A DNA stretch of 64,000 bases from Apostichopus japonicus (Eukaryota; Echinodermata; Holothuroidea; Aspidochirotida; Stichopodidae), in NCBI RefSeq assembly GCF_037975245.1, contig NC_092567.1, positions 9,368,714-9,432,713 on the forward strand, read 5' to 3'. Position 1 is the stretch's first letter. Each line of letters begins with the position of its first letter. The notes below the pieces were generated by a model. That model was given only the letters and a program-made list of their open reading frames with translations. It had not been told where the DNA came from and searched no databases. This document shows, in pieces, positions 1-12,500 of the stretch. Made by a program: the position numbers and the translations under genes.

Positions 1-49
1 TGTTATATTCTCAACATTAGATTGACCAATAACCATTGGTTATCACACG

Positions 50-345
50 ATGAGCTCTACAATGAAACCAACCAAGCAAACACCTTGGTCATCCATAGTC
101 GCACATAGAAGATTGAGATTTTTCGGTCATGTAGCAAGACTCCAGGAGGACGTTCCAGCAAAGGTTGCTTTAAAAGAAGCATTGAGACATACTGCTAAAC
201 CAGTAGGAAGGCCCAAGACTACCTTGCTTGGAAAATAAAGTCGCAATTTAAGGACATTATTTAAGGATGTTAACATTAACAATTTCAAGGAAGCAAAAAC
301 CTTTCGCAAGATCGTGATACGTGGCGGAGGTTAATCACTGAGCAT
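50..345 (+). mobile_element. 3' remnant of a non-LTR retrotransposon
   Basis: The plus strand reads a segment typical of the C-terminal tail of LINE-encoded polyproteins: HRRLRFFGHVARLQ, then a basic GRPKTTL stretch at about 205-230. After a stop this continues in another frame with an FKEAKTFRKI-like stretch to about 330. The pattern (RRLRWFGHVxR ... GRPKxxW ... A..R..W) is familiar from many LINE clades. It is interrupted and 5'-truncated, so it is dead. It lies antisense inside an intron of the DCDC1-like gene. The clade is not determined. Confidence 0.7.
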
Positions 346-383
346 GTCGGATAGACGAGACTCAACTTACTACTACTACTTAC

Positions 384-555
384 TGTTTGGGTCCTTGAAC
401 AGCTCTCCAAAAGATATCCATATTTCCTGATCGTTCTGGAGCTGGAAGACATCGTTGATAGGTTCCCCATGAGAGTTAAAGATGGTTGTAACCACTGTGC
501 TGAGTGCTGTTGTGTTCTGTTCTAAGTGTATCCATCGTGTAATAGTGTCAAGCAA
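384..555 (-). CDS. DCDC1: DCDC1-like exon 13 (doublecortin domain 3), last visible exon
   Basis: Acceptor GTTTGTTTGTAG ends at 556; donor CCAAACA|GTAAGT, phase 1. Encodes LLDTITRWIHLEQNTTAL, FNSHGEPINDVFQLQND and EIWISFGELFKDPN, the end of the third doublecortin domain. The frame is open at the donor, so more exons lie beyond the left edge. Confidence 0.88.
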
Positions 556-3500
556 CTACAAACAAACATGAAACCAAACTGTTAAACTATCACAAGGCCC
601 TAGTGTGTAGGCTTAATGACAAATCAGGATATAGAATACTCACATTCCCACTAAAATAATGTTTTATGTATTTACAGAATTTATGGCATACGATACATTT
701 AGCTGTACGACTCACTCAGTTTTTACTTTCTAAACGAACAGTGTTGACCAATGACATATAGTGAGTGAAACATAATAACTAAATATATAACAAAATATAT
801 TTGTCCCACATCAATGGGAACATATTGCTAGACATAATACATTGAGGGATAGTTTAAGCAGATGAATGTGTACTACAATTCCAGTACCTGTTACTGTAGT
901 CAATACCCATTGACAGTGTGATTACCAATTTTATTATTAAATTATTTTATTAAAGTAGTATATGATTTATTAAATTAGTAAAACATTCTCAGTTTCACTT
1001 TCCTGCTAGAGCACCACTCAACACATTGTCAGTGTATATTGATTTGATTATAAGGCTGTCCACTGAAAAATCACACATTAAGAAGCTTGAATAATAGCTT
1101 ATACAAAGGTTTTGTAACTTTCATTGTAGTATTATAAATCAGTTCATCACTTATGATAATCACAGACTTGTTTAAATCCATAAAGGCTTCTGTCTAATCA
1201 GCATTCTCAATTGGTGCTTGTACTGTACCTACCCTTTCCATGATGAGGGTCCTGTTATCATTGACACCTTTAGAGGCTTCCTTTAGGTTAAAGAAAACTA
1301 TCTGTTCTCCATCATTTCTCCCATTCTCATAAACCTGTGAAAGGGAGATTTGACTTTACAACATTTATCTGGTTTTGGGGTTTATATACGTTTCCTCCAG
1401 TCTCTCCAATATTGTAACAAATTCCCAACAATGTAAGAGTTCACATTAACATACAAATTCCCAACAATGTTCACATTTACATACAAATTCCCAACAATGT
1501 TCACATTTACATACAAATTCCCAACAATGTAAGGGTTCACAAAAAGAGACAAATTTGTGAGAAATTTGATTCAATTTAAGAATTCAGGACAGATATTTTT
1601 ATTTGGCAAATTAAAAGGTCATTCCATTTCACTTTAGGGATAATAAATTTGAAAACACTGCATAAAAAAGAGTCCTTTAGCCTTCTAAACACTTTCACAG
1701 TAATACTATGAACAATCACTCTGCAATGCTGTGTGACAACCACAGAGAGTACAAATGTTACTAACCTTTAACCTCAAACCTTGCTGACCTACAAGTCTAT
1801 GCGTAGATTCAATCTCTGGTATGTGTTGCATCTTAAACGTCGACCCGTATTCCTGTAATCAATAAAAAGGATAACATTGTATTGAAAATATATACATCTA
1901 ATGTGCTCTACCCAAACTACAACATGAACAATGTAAAGTCAATTAAATCTCAGATGAAAAGATTCTGAAATCCTCCCTCAGGGAAATTATAAACCATCCA
2001 TATTTTATCTTCAAACAAAGATCTTGTGTTTACCAATCATGTAGTTGGATATTACATGACTGATTGATGCTTCCAGCTCTGAAAATCCAATTAACTTTAT
2101 TTTTTTATGACTTTTGAGCATATCTTTTTATTTGGCATCCATGGGATACATATGATCTCGATTAAACTCTTGAGACATGTTAGTCTCTTATTCTGAAGTA
2201 AGTCTTTAACAGAATGCATACTTAATAAAGGGCAGACTGTCAATCATATGAGTTACGGTGATCAGATTCCTGGAAGACACAAGTAATATTATTATCATTG
2301 CTATGGTGATGGTAATAATATATATTAACTGCAGGTATATGAATTTAAAACTTCAAACTATAGACAAGTAATGATAGCTTCTATTCTTTCTTTAAATTGC
2401 ATGATATCCTTAAACAGTAGAAATACAAGATGGGAGCCAAGCATACCCTGGAAAGTGAGATGAATGCATTCAATTGTCACATATTGAATGCGTTCAATTG
2501 TCACAGTGGAGTGTTAGCTCAATGGTTAACGCCGGTGCCTTTCAATCATAAGGTCCCCGGTTCAAGTCACTCCCAGATTAAGGTATGTCGCCCAGTTACA
2601 GAGATGTTGACAATTAACAACTCATAATCATGGACGTTAAATATGAATGAAAGAGAATGAGGCTTCCTTGTGAGTTCCTGCTCGCAGGAGGATCTAATAT
2701 ATATATATATACATAGCTAGGCTATAATACACACAAGTAAGATGTCACACCACAGTTAACAGCCTACACTGTACACTGTCACCCTTATGCAGGATGTCAT
2801 AATGAAAGATAAACCAATCATCTGGACATATATATCTCATACATAACACATATATAACACAATATATATCTCACCTTCTCCTGGGAGGCTGAGTCTGCTA
2901 TTTCATTCAAAATGTCTTTGAGTTTCTTCCTTGTCTCTGTGAATTGCTGAACTCCATTCTCCGTCTGGGGGTGGGGGTGGGGGGAATGAAAAGAGAACAA
3001 TCAGAACACTTGCCACCATTGTAACAAATTCAAGTTACTTTCATTTCAGAGAGCATTTTACTCAGTCACAAACTAAATGCATTCAGCTTTGACAAAAGAA
3101 AACCTGCCTATAATCAGTCAATATTGTAATACTGAACTAGCTTGGATTTTCATAAGTACTGCCCCTCATTAAAAAGAGTACGGAAATAATAAGAGGATAG
3201 TTCTTCAAAACTACTGGATGGGTGTCAATGATAAATGTATGGGGCCAACACCTACACACTATGCACCTACACACCTACACCTACACAAACACCTACACAC
3301 TATGCACCTACACACAAACACCTACACACTATTCACCTACACACAAACACATACACACTATGCACCTACACACAAACACATACACAATATGCACCTACAC
3401 ACAAACACCTACACACATTATGCACCTACACACAAACACCTACACAAAGAAACAATGGACTGATGCAGTTAACAACCAGCAAGCATAGGACTCTTGTGTA

Positions 3501-6500
3501 GTTATTTCTTCCTAAGTTGAAGGTGGCGATGGTAGGGTTAATTAATTAAGACATTAACAACAAACTGAATGAAGCAGCTAGAGTAAATGGTTGGACTCAT
3601 TCTTACAATTGATGAGGAGAATCTCGCCAATAGCTGTGTTATTGTTACCATAGTTCTGTCAACGTCTCAAGTGCAGAGCATTCCCTACTTTTTCATAGAT
3701 TGTTCTGACTTGTTGGATACCCTCTCAACAACAACAGAAACAAAGAATAAAACTTTATACCATTGTTTTTTCATCTTCTTATGTATCAAGCCAAGAAAAT
3801 AACTCCATTGCTATGAAATTAACTACTAGATTAACATCTTTATTTTGTGAATTTGCTCTTACTTCTTTCAACTCAAATTCTAGTTCATCTTGTTTCATAG
3901 AGAGGAGTTTAGTAATGGTAACATCCTCAAAGTCTTCATCCAGAGCTAGTTGGAGCTGTTTCTTATATTGTTGGCCTTCCCTCTCCTTGTCTCGGCAATG
4001 CTTGACTGTCACTTGAAGGAAGTCTAGGGAATGATAAACAAACATAACTGCTACTTCAAGTAGTAACACATATCAATACTAACATATTCTTCTTTGGCAT
4101 CACTTTGATTTATCAAACTCTGATACTGATGTTGGTCCTAAAAGGATGATACCTGTGTGTTGGGTATCAAATATCTGGCTTCAATATTAAACCAGAATGC
4201 AAAATGCATTGAGGTTTCGATGACTTCAATGCACTAGACTTCTGCTTGTTAGTATAACCAGAACTAGCTGTTACAATAACACTATGGCATGCTAACACAG
4301 GTCAGTCTGTACGTGGTTATACACACCTCCATCAAAAACAGTAGGGTTCTTGTACTCAATGTTATGAATCCGCACACCAAGTATTACAAACCAAACCAAA
4401 TCTCTAATAACTTCGCACATTAAGGTTGCAGAGGAGTCCACTTATGGACAATTTAGATTGGAATATGCCCACAAAACTTCAAAGAATCAACTTGAAAGAA
4501 GCTAATACAGGTCACTGGAGGTCAACCTGAGGTCAAAGGTCACCCAAATGCAGGTCTACTATTGTATTACAATAGCTTAACTCCCAACCTTAATGGGCAA
4601 TTGGTTCTCAAGTTATTGCAAAAATACTAGTTTTTGACCCCTGATTGACCTTTGTTGACATTGGATCACATGACTGTTATGTGTTGAAACAATCCCTTAC
4701 CCCATTCACAACTAGTCCCAAAATATCAACCTTGTCACACCCTGTCAATGGTAGTTTCACAAGTTGAGAAAAACTAGGCCAACATTACAGCCAGCTCCAT
4801 GAAGTGAAAACAAATCTCAAGTTCACAGGTGCTTGACCTAGTTTCTCCTTGGCAGCTGGCCAAGAAATGTTTTGAAATTGTACCTGTGCAACTTACATCC
4901 AACCAGAACTACCAATGATCTACAAATATTTTCTAGAGAAGGCATGCTTCGCCATTCAAGTGCACTATTCCATCGAAATCACATCAACTCTTTAGCAAAA
5001 TATCCATACGGATGAGTCACAAGTGTTGAAGTAGCTCTAGCACTTTTATATATCTATGGTCTGCAAGCAAGCCTTGGAAGACACTGTACATGTATGTAGA
5101 TATGTACATAGCAATTCAGGACTTCTAGCGACACACTTAAGTCAATGGGGATATTGTCGCGAGTTCAGATTCAAATCTACGGATGCCCGTAAGATCATTT
5201 TCAATTGTCAGTAAGCTCTCCTATTCTTATGAGGCGAATCGCCCATGTCATATACTTATAGGCTGGACGATGGGAGATACCGTATATTATGAAAAGGTTT
5301 TTACAAGTTGACCCCTGGTGACCCTAAATGACCTTCGATATCCACCAAAAACGATAGGCTTTTTGTACTTAATGTGGTCAACCTACGTACCAGAAATGAA
5401 ATCAATCCAAGCTTTGCTTCTTGAGATATCATGTTTACAAGCTTTTCACTATTTGACCCCTGGTGACCCCAAGTGACCTTTGACCTACACCAAAAACAAT
5501 AGGCTTCTTGTACTCAATAAGATACTCCTATGTACCAAATATGAGAACTGTCCAAGCTTCCCTTCTTGAGATATCGTGTTTACAAGCTGGGCGTCACAAA
5601 CGCACACACACACACACACACACACATACACACACGCATGATTGCAAAGGTTACGATTATCATCGAAACCAAAAACTGGTCATCGGGAAATCAAGAGTTG
5701 GTGCACAACTTTTACGTAACATACCTTCCCCCACCCCATATCTTACTCAGATGTGCCTCTGCTGTCACACAATACATGAAAGTAATGGACTGAACATCCC
5801 TGGTATAGTTCTTAATCAACAGGCTAGGGTAACAGCATGGAAGGTAGCATCAGTAATGTAACTATTGTATTTAAATACTCAAGCATGATAACAGTGACAA
5901 CAGTCCAAACATTTACACAAATCTTTACAATGCTGGTTTAAAAATAACAAACCTTTAGCACCACTTGGACTAAATGCTTCTCCCTTTGACACCCATACAG
6001 GTCCATAAACTGGGGTTACAGTGGACTGAAGGCAAGCATCTAACTTTGGTACTGAAAAATAAAACCAATAAACAGCCTTGAAATGCATAGAGACTAGTAC
6101 TGAAAGGTATGTAATGGGATATGTACACAGAGTACTAAGCATGCATAGAGATTAGTACTGATAGGTATGTAATGGGATATGTACAACTAAGCATGCATAG
6201 AGATTAGTACTGATAGGTATGTAATGGGATATGTACACAGAGTACTAAGCATGCATAGAGATTAGTACTGATAGGTATGTAATGGGATATGTACAACTAA
6301 GCATGCATAGAGATTAGTACTGATAGGTATGTAATGGGATATGTACACAGAGTACTAAGCATGCATAGAGATTAGTACTGATAGGTATGTAATGGGATAT
6401 GTACAACTAAGCATGCATAGAGATTAGTACTGATAGGTATGTAATGGGATATGTACACAGAGTACTAAGCATGCATAGAGATTAGTACTGATAGGTATGT

Positions 6501-9500
6501 AATGGGATATCCATTACATATACATCATACTAAAAACCAATATCTGTATAATTCACAAACATCACTTCCAATTACTTGCTTATCCTCCTTAAAGTGATGA
6601 TTTACTGGTGACAATCTACTGGCTTAAAGTGACAATCTACTGGCTTAAATCAAGTTCTCAATGGTATTTCCTGAATTACAGTACACAACAGGCTATTGCT
6701 GATGAAGTGCAATACTGTGCTAATGATAGGTACTGAAATCATGCCTATATTTTTCTTTTCATGTGTTTAAGTTCTTCATGTCACTGCCAATATCCTGCTC
6801 ATTGCCACCCCTGTGACTGATGGTATATTAAGCTGCTCTTGATTAGTTAGCTACAAGGAAACAGTTTGAAGTTATTATGAAATAAACCTTAGTATCAAGT
6901 TGCTGCTTACTTGAATCAATGGTCTCAACAACGGTTCCATCACCCATGTAGGCAACCCTAGCTGGTGAGGTGAGGCCAAGCTTCAAGGTGCATCCATCCA
7001 AAAACTATTAAAAATTGAAAATAACCCACTTATCATAACATTCCAAAGGTACAAAAACAGACAAATGTAATCATGGCTGTAAATGTAGAAATCGTCATGG
7101 AAACAAATAAAAAACCGCAATGACTTATGTACATGCTTTTCCTAACTGTAATGAAATAAACAGTTCTACATATTTATTGTTTGTGAAATGCCCTCAAACT
7201 GGAAAATTGATGAAAATATACAGGATTTAGCATGGTTTCCTGACAGTAAAATCCAGTTGCTATGGAAGCAAAATGAAGCATACTATGTGTAAAGGAAAGA
7301 TTACCATAACAACAAGCTTTGTTGACAAGTTGTTGATATAAATCATTAACAAATTGTCAGCAGACAGCAAAGGATTGTTTTTTTAATCTTGTTCATAAAC
7401 AAACAGCAGTGATTTGTTACAGTGATGGATGGATGGATATTATCACATTTGTAACCCAAAAATCATTAATCAACTAAGGTTTGCTTATTAAAAATCAAAG
7501 TAGAGTAATAACAGGGCTATCCAGCATTTTAACAAAGGGCGCTGTGATATCAGTCTTAACGTATGTGCCCTGTACTCTTACAGATATCTGAATCAAAGTA
7601 ACAGGAGCCTGTGAAAAGAGCTCACAAGCATGCACACACCCTGGGGGGGGGGGGATATGTACACACACCCGGGGGGATTTGATCAACTCATGGTACAGTC
7701 ATGGTACTGTTCATGATGATTCCATGTCCATGATTTTAAACGTCAGTGGCATTTGCACAGGGCCATGCCCATGCCCCCCCAAACCCCCCTATCACCTATA
7801 CATACATATGTCCAGTCAGGAATCTTTTCAAATTCTGAAGCCTTTATTAGCATGACCTTGCGCATATACCTAGTTATAGACCTAGTGTATAGTCTATATA
7901 TTTTCTCCTGTTTACAGAGTCGCATTGCTTTAATACCTGGACAAATGTGTGTTACATTAACACTTAAAAGATGGAGGTTGCCATATTGATCACAGCTATG
8001 CCTCCTCCCCACCCCCCTCCCCATCCACAAAAAAAAAATAAAGAGAAAAAACACTTTACCAAAGCATATATCACCACCATGTTCCTGCTGTTCAACAGTT
8101 TGGGTGGTTGACATTATATTTTAATGTCATTTTCTATTTACCTATAATTCATATGAGTACATGGATGCTTTGGTGAAGCATTGTTTTGTATTTTCAAGTA
8201 TTCTATGAGTAATATGTAAAACCTCTGGACTATTCTCTCTTTAGGGAATATCTCCATGCAAGATAAACTCCCACCTTTTCCTTCCATTAAATATTAAAAC
8301 TATAACAGCATTAAAGACATAACAGCATTAAAGACATTGACATAACTCACCTTTCCAAACTGTCCCGGAGAGGCCAACATTTCGTGCATTTCGCTTCCAT
8401 CTCCGTTACAAAATATTAAAATTCTCCTCATGTCAGATGACAACATTTTCCTGGTGAGAAAATAAAAAGTGAATGACTTGCAATATACTGAACCAACTGA
8501 AAAGATGCTTTCATTGGTGCTTTAGGATAAAGATGCTTTCAACAGTGCTTTAGGATAAAGATGCTTTCAACTGTGCTTTAGGATAGCGATGCTTTCATTA
8601 GTGCTTTAAGATTAAGATGCTTTCATTGGTGCTTTAAGATAAAGATGCTTTCATTTGTGCTTAATAGGATAAAGATGCTTTCATTGGTGCTTTAGGATAA
8701 AGATGCTTTCATTGGTGCTTTAAGATTAAGATGCTTTCATTGGTGCTTTAAGATAAAGATGCTTTCATTGGTGCTTAAGATAAAGATGCTTTCATTGGTG
8801 CTTTAGGAAAAAGATGCTTTCAATGGTGCTTTATAATAAAGATGCTTTCATTGGTGCTTTAAGATTAAGATGCTTTCATTGGTGCTTTAAGATAAAGATG
8901 CTTTCATTGGTGCTTAATAGGATAAAGATGCTTTCATTGGTGCTTAATAGGATAAAGATGCTTCCATTGGTGCTTTAGGAAAAAGATGCTTTCAATGGTG
9001 CTTTATAATAAAGATGCTTTCATTGGTGCTTTAGGAAAAAGATGCTTTCATTGGTGATCTAGGATAAGGATGCTTTCATTGGTGCTTTAGGATAAAGATG
9101 CTTTCATTGGTGCTTTAGGATAGCGATGCTTTCATAGGTGCTTTAGGATAAAGATGCTTTCATTGGTGCTTTAAGATTAAGATGCTTTCATTGGTGCTTT
9201 AAGATAAAGATGCTTTCATTGGTGCTTAATAGGATAAAGATGCTTCCATTGGTGCTTTAAGATTAAGATGCTTTCATTGGTGCTTTAAGATAAAGATGCT
9301 TTCATTGGTGCTTAATAGGATAAAGATGCTTTCATTGGTGCTTTAGGAAAAAGATGCTTTCAATGGTGCTTTAAGATTAAGATGCTTTCATTGGTGCTTT
9401 AAGATAAAGATGCTTTCATTGGTGCTTAATAGGATAAAGATGCTTTCATTGGTGCTTAATAGGATAAAGATGCTTTCATTGGTGCTTTAGGAAAAAGATG

Positions 9501-12500
9501 CTTTCAATGGTGCTTTATAATAAAGATGCTTTCATTGGTGCTTTATAATAAAGATGCTTTCATTGGTGATCTAGGATAAGGATGCTTTCATTGGTGCTTT
9601 AGGATAAAGATGCTTTCATTGGTGCTTTAGGATAGCGATGCTTTCATAGGTGCTTTAGGATAAAGATGCTTTCATTGGTGCTTTAGGATAAAGATGCTTT
9701 CATTGGTGCTTTAGGATAAAGATGCTTTCATTGGTGATCTAGGATAAGGATGCTTTCATTGGTACTTTAAGATAAAGATGCCTTCATTGGTTAAGTCTCA
9801 CAGCTAATTTGACTAAACTGCTGGTTAATTCTCACAGCTTAAGTAACTAAACTGCTGGTTAAGTCTCATGTATACCTCATTCTCCTAGACAGTTGATTTC
9901 TTGGTTTCTTCTTCTTCTGATCTGTTGGTAACTGAACACCATTCAATGTCCACATGGCGTGGATATTCTTATGAGCTGTGCCTGTAATAGAGCAAGTTAA
10001 CAATTATTTAATACAGAAAGAAAAAGACAATAGTATCTTGGCATAACAAAACTGAAAAGCAGGTTAAGAAAGATCATCTCTGTGTTAGGATTTCAAGACA
10101 GTTATCTATGGCGGTCAGCATTCTTCAGTTTAATCTATTAACAATAAATAAAGTAACCAACACAACACTAGAATAACTTGCTCCCCTTTGTGAAATTACT
10201 CTTTTGAACATCGGTGAATATGAAAATATCATCTGAGATTAGACAAAATAGTTGGGCCATGGTGCTTTTTAGATGTTAGTATCTCCATACCCCAACCTCT
10301 CTGGTTCTCAAAACCTTACCAGGAACCAGGTTCTATTGCCCTTATAAAAAATTCTGCTGTCTAGTATTGTTGAGCAGGGTCTTCCATGGATTTGGTATTT
10401 TTGATTTGCAAATTTGAAGATGGGGATTGGTTCTGTTTGATTCACATTGCAGCACTGCAGTGATGACGAATGGTCAGCCTTCACCTCCTTCAGAATTTGA
10501 AAGAGTAGCCAGACAATGAGATACTCTCTCATCCAATGCATGGGAATGTTAAGGGGTAATTACACGCCTGTCCCATTGGTCTCTGCACACTCATGAAAAG
10601 ACAGGGCTTGATATAAGCAGTTGTCATTGTCATCAACAATCATTATGTAAGATGGATTCAATGAGCTTCTGTTGGTTTCCTAATCCTTGCGAACTAAAGA
10701 TTATCAGTCTATAACTACTGGTAAAATTAGATATCTGTTAGTTATAATATAAGCCATTTGGAAATGTTTCAACAAGTTGATTTTTTTTTAAATTAATTAT
10801 ACACCTTCCATTACTTCAAGTTGAACCTTCATGATGCACCACCCTCCCCCCAACCCCCACCCAGCCCCAGCCCACACCTATTTCAAAACACCATAAATCA
10901 GTCATTTCTGATAAAACTGTACAACTAGAAAGATAGAGAGTAGCAAGTATACCTTTGGCAGATGCAACTGGATCCTTGAAGGGTTCCCCACAAGAAATGA
11001 AAATTTCAGCATCTTTAGGAATTTCTTCGGCTGTCTTAAGTTCTGTTCCATCAATAAGAAACATTCTCCTTGCTGCAAACTTGAGGTCCAACTTTAGGGT
11101 ACAATATTCTAGAAACTGAACAGAAAGGAATATAGTATCTACAACCAATTCTAATGTTACATTTTTTTAATTTAGTGATTAAACATTTCATATCAGTTTT
11201 GAAGGGTCTAGGCTTTGTCTCAAAAAATACCATAGTTACTGCATTGAAAGTCTCCTACACACACATCTTTTGCAATTGTATAGCTTTTGTCTATTTTGTT
11301 GGGCATTTTACAATGCAATCACTGGATCACTTATTCCCAGTGAAACATTGTTAACATTATCATTCAAGTTTCTTGTATTTATAAACACAATTTCAGGTGC
11401 CTAGATCAAGTGTATAATATTTTATATTCCATCCAGTTACACATCAAGTATGAATATTCATATCATGTAACATGTATTACTTCTACATTATGTATTTGTT
11501 TGTGTTGGCAGTAATATAGAGCAGATATTAAATCTATACTTTTAATGGGGTAATTAATCACTTGAACAGATTGTGTTTCTCTTCCTTTCTTGATAATCAT
11601 GTAAACCCTCACAATTTGTTAACATAGTTTGCCTAGAACCAGAACAGTACACTATCAACAATGTTTGGTGATACCATACTATGAACAAAACCTATCTTTA
11701 TCAAAGAGCATCTGTTTTTGATACCCAAGTCCATAACTGAAAATCCTCTCATACACTTACATGTTTATAAAGATTCATACATTTCAAATATGCCATACAA
11801 GCAATGTGATTGTACTGAGGTTTAAATAACATTGACAGACATACACTGGTACATGTGTATGGTAAGTAAACTTGAAGTGAAGTGAGTCTCTTTACATGGG
11901 GATTACTCTTAAGAACTATGCAATAGTCCAACCTACCACTTTCAGTGTTGGAGCTGTAATACGGTAACCCTGGTCCCTTAATCCATTCTTGAATGCCATG
12001 GCTCTTATCACCTTAGGTTGCTTCTTGTAGAGTCCTTTAGACTGTGAGAATCGTTTGGATGAAGCAGCAGACGTTACAGATCGTCCGCTCCAAGGACGCC
12101 CACTCCAAGGTCTGGAAACAAGCAAATTACTCAAACAATCACACTTGCAAGATTTTCATATGCAAATACCTACATTTATTTTAAAGATGTTTTTTAAAAG
12201 CTTTACAAGCACTTCAAAGAATTTGATTTGATACTATAGGTTTTCCTTGCAATTTGATTAAAAACATTGTCTTTTCTCACCAAGCGATATCATATCCTCA
12301 CTTATGCTTGCATTACTTTCAGTCTCATCAACAGACTATTTGTTGCAATCATTTGTCTAGTATTAAACTATTAATGAGCAAAGTTTCTATTGGTATAATC
12401 CAGTTGGATAATCCAGTTTTTTTTTGGCTCCACAAACATAAATGGAAAATCTTGTTCTTCACTTGAAACGTTTGATGTTTTTGTCTACTTTCATTGTTGC

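Noticed and set aside
2508-2573. Functional tRNA gene
   Set aside because: Second copy with the same non-tRNA body and tail shows a SINE; the head is imperfect.
10308-10541. 77-codon ORF in a DCDC1-like intron
   Set aside because: No homology, and the flanking exons already join in phase without it.
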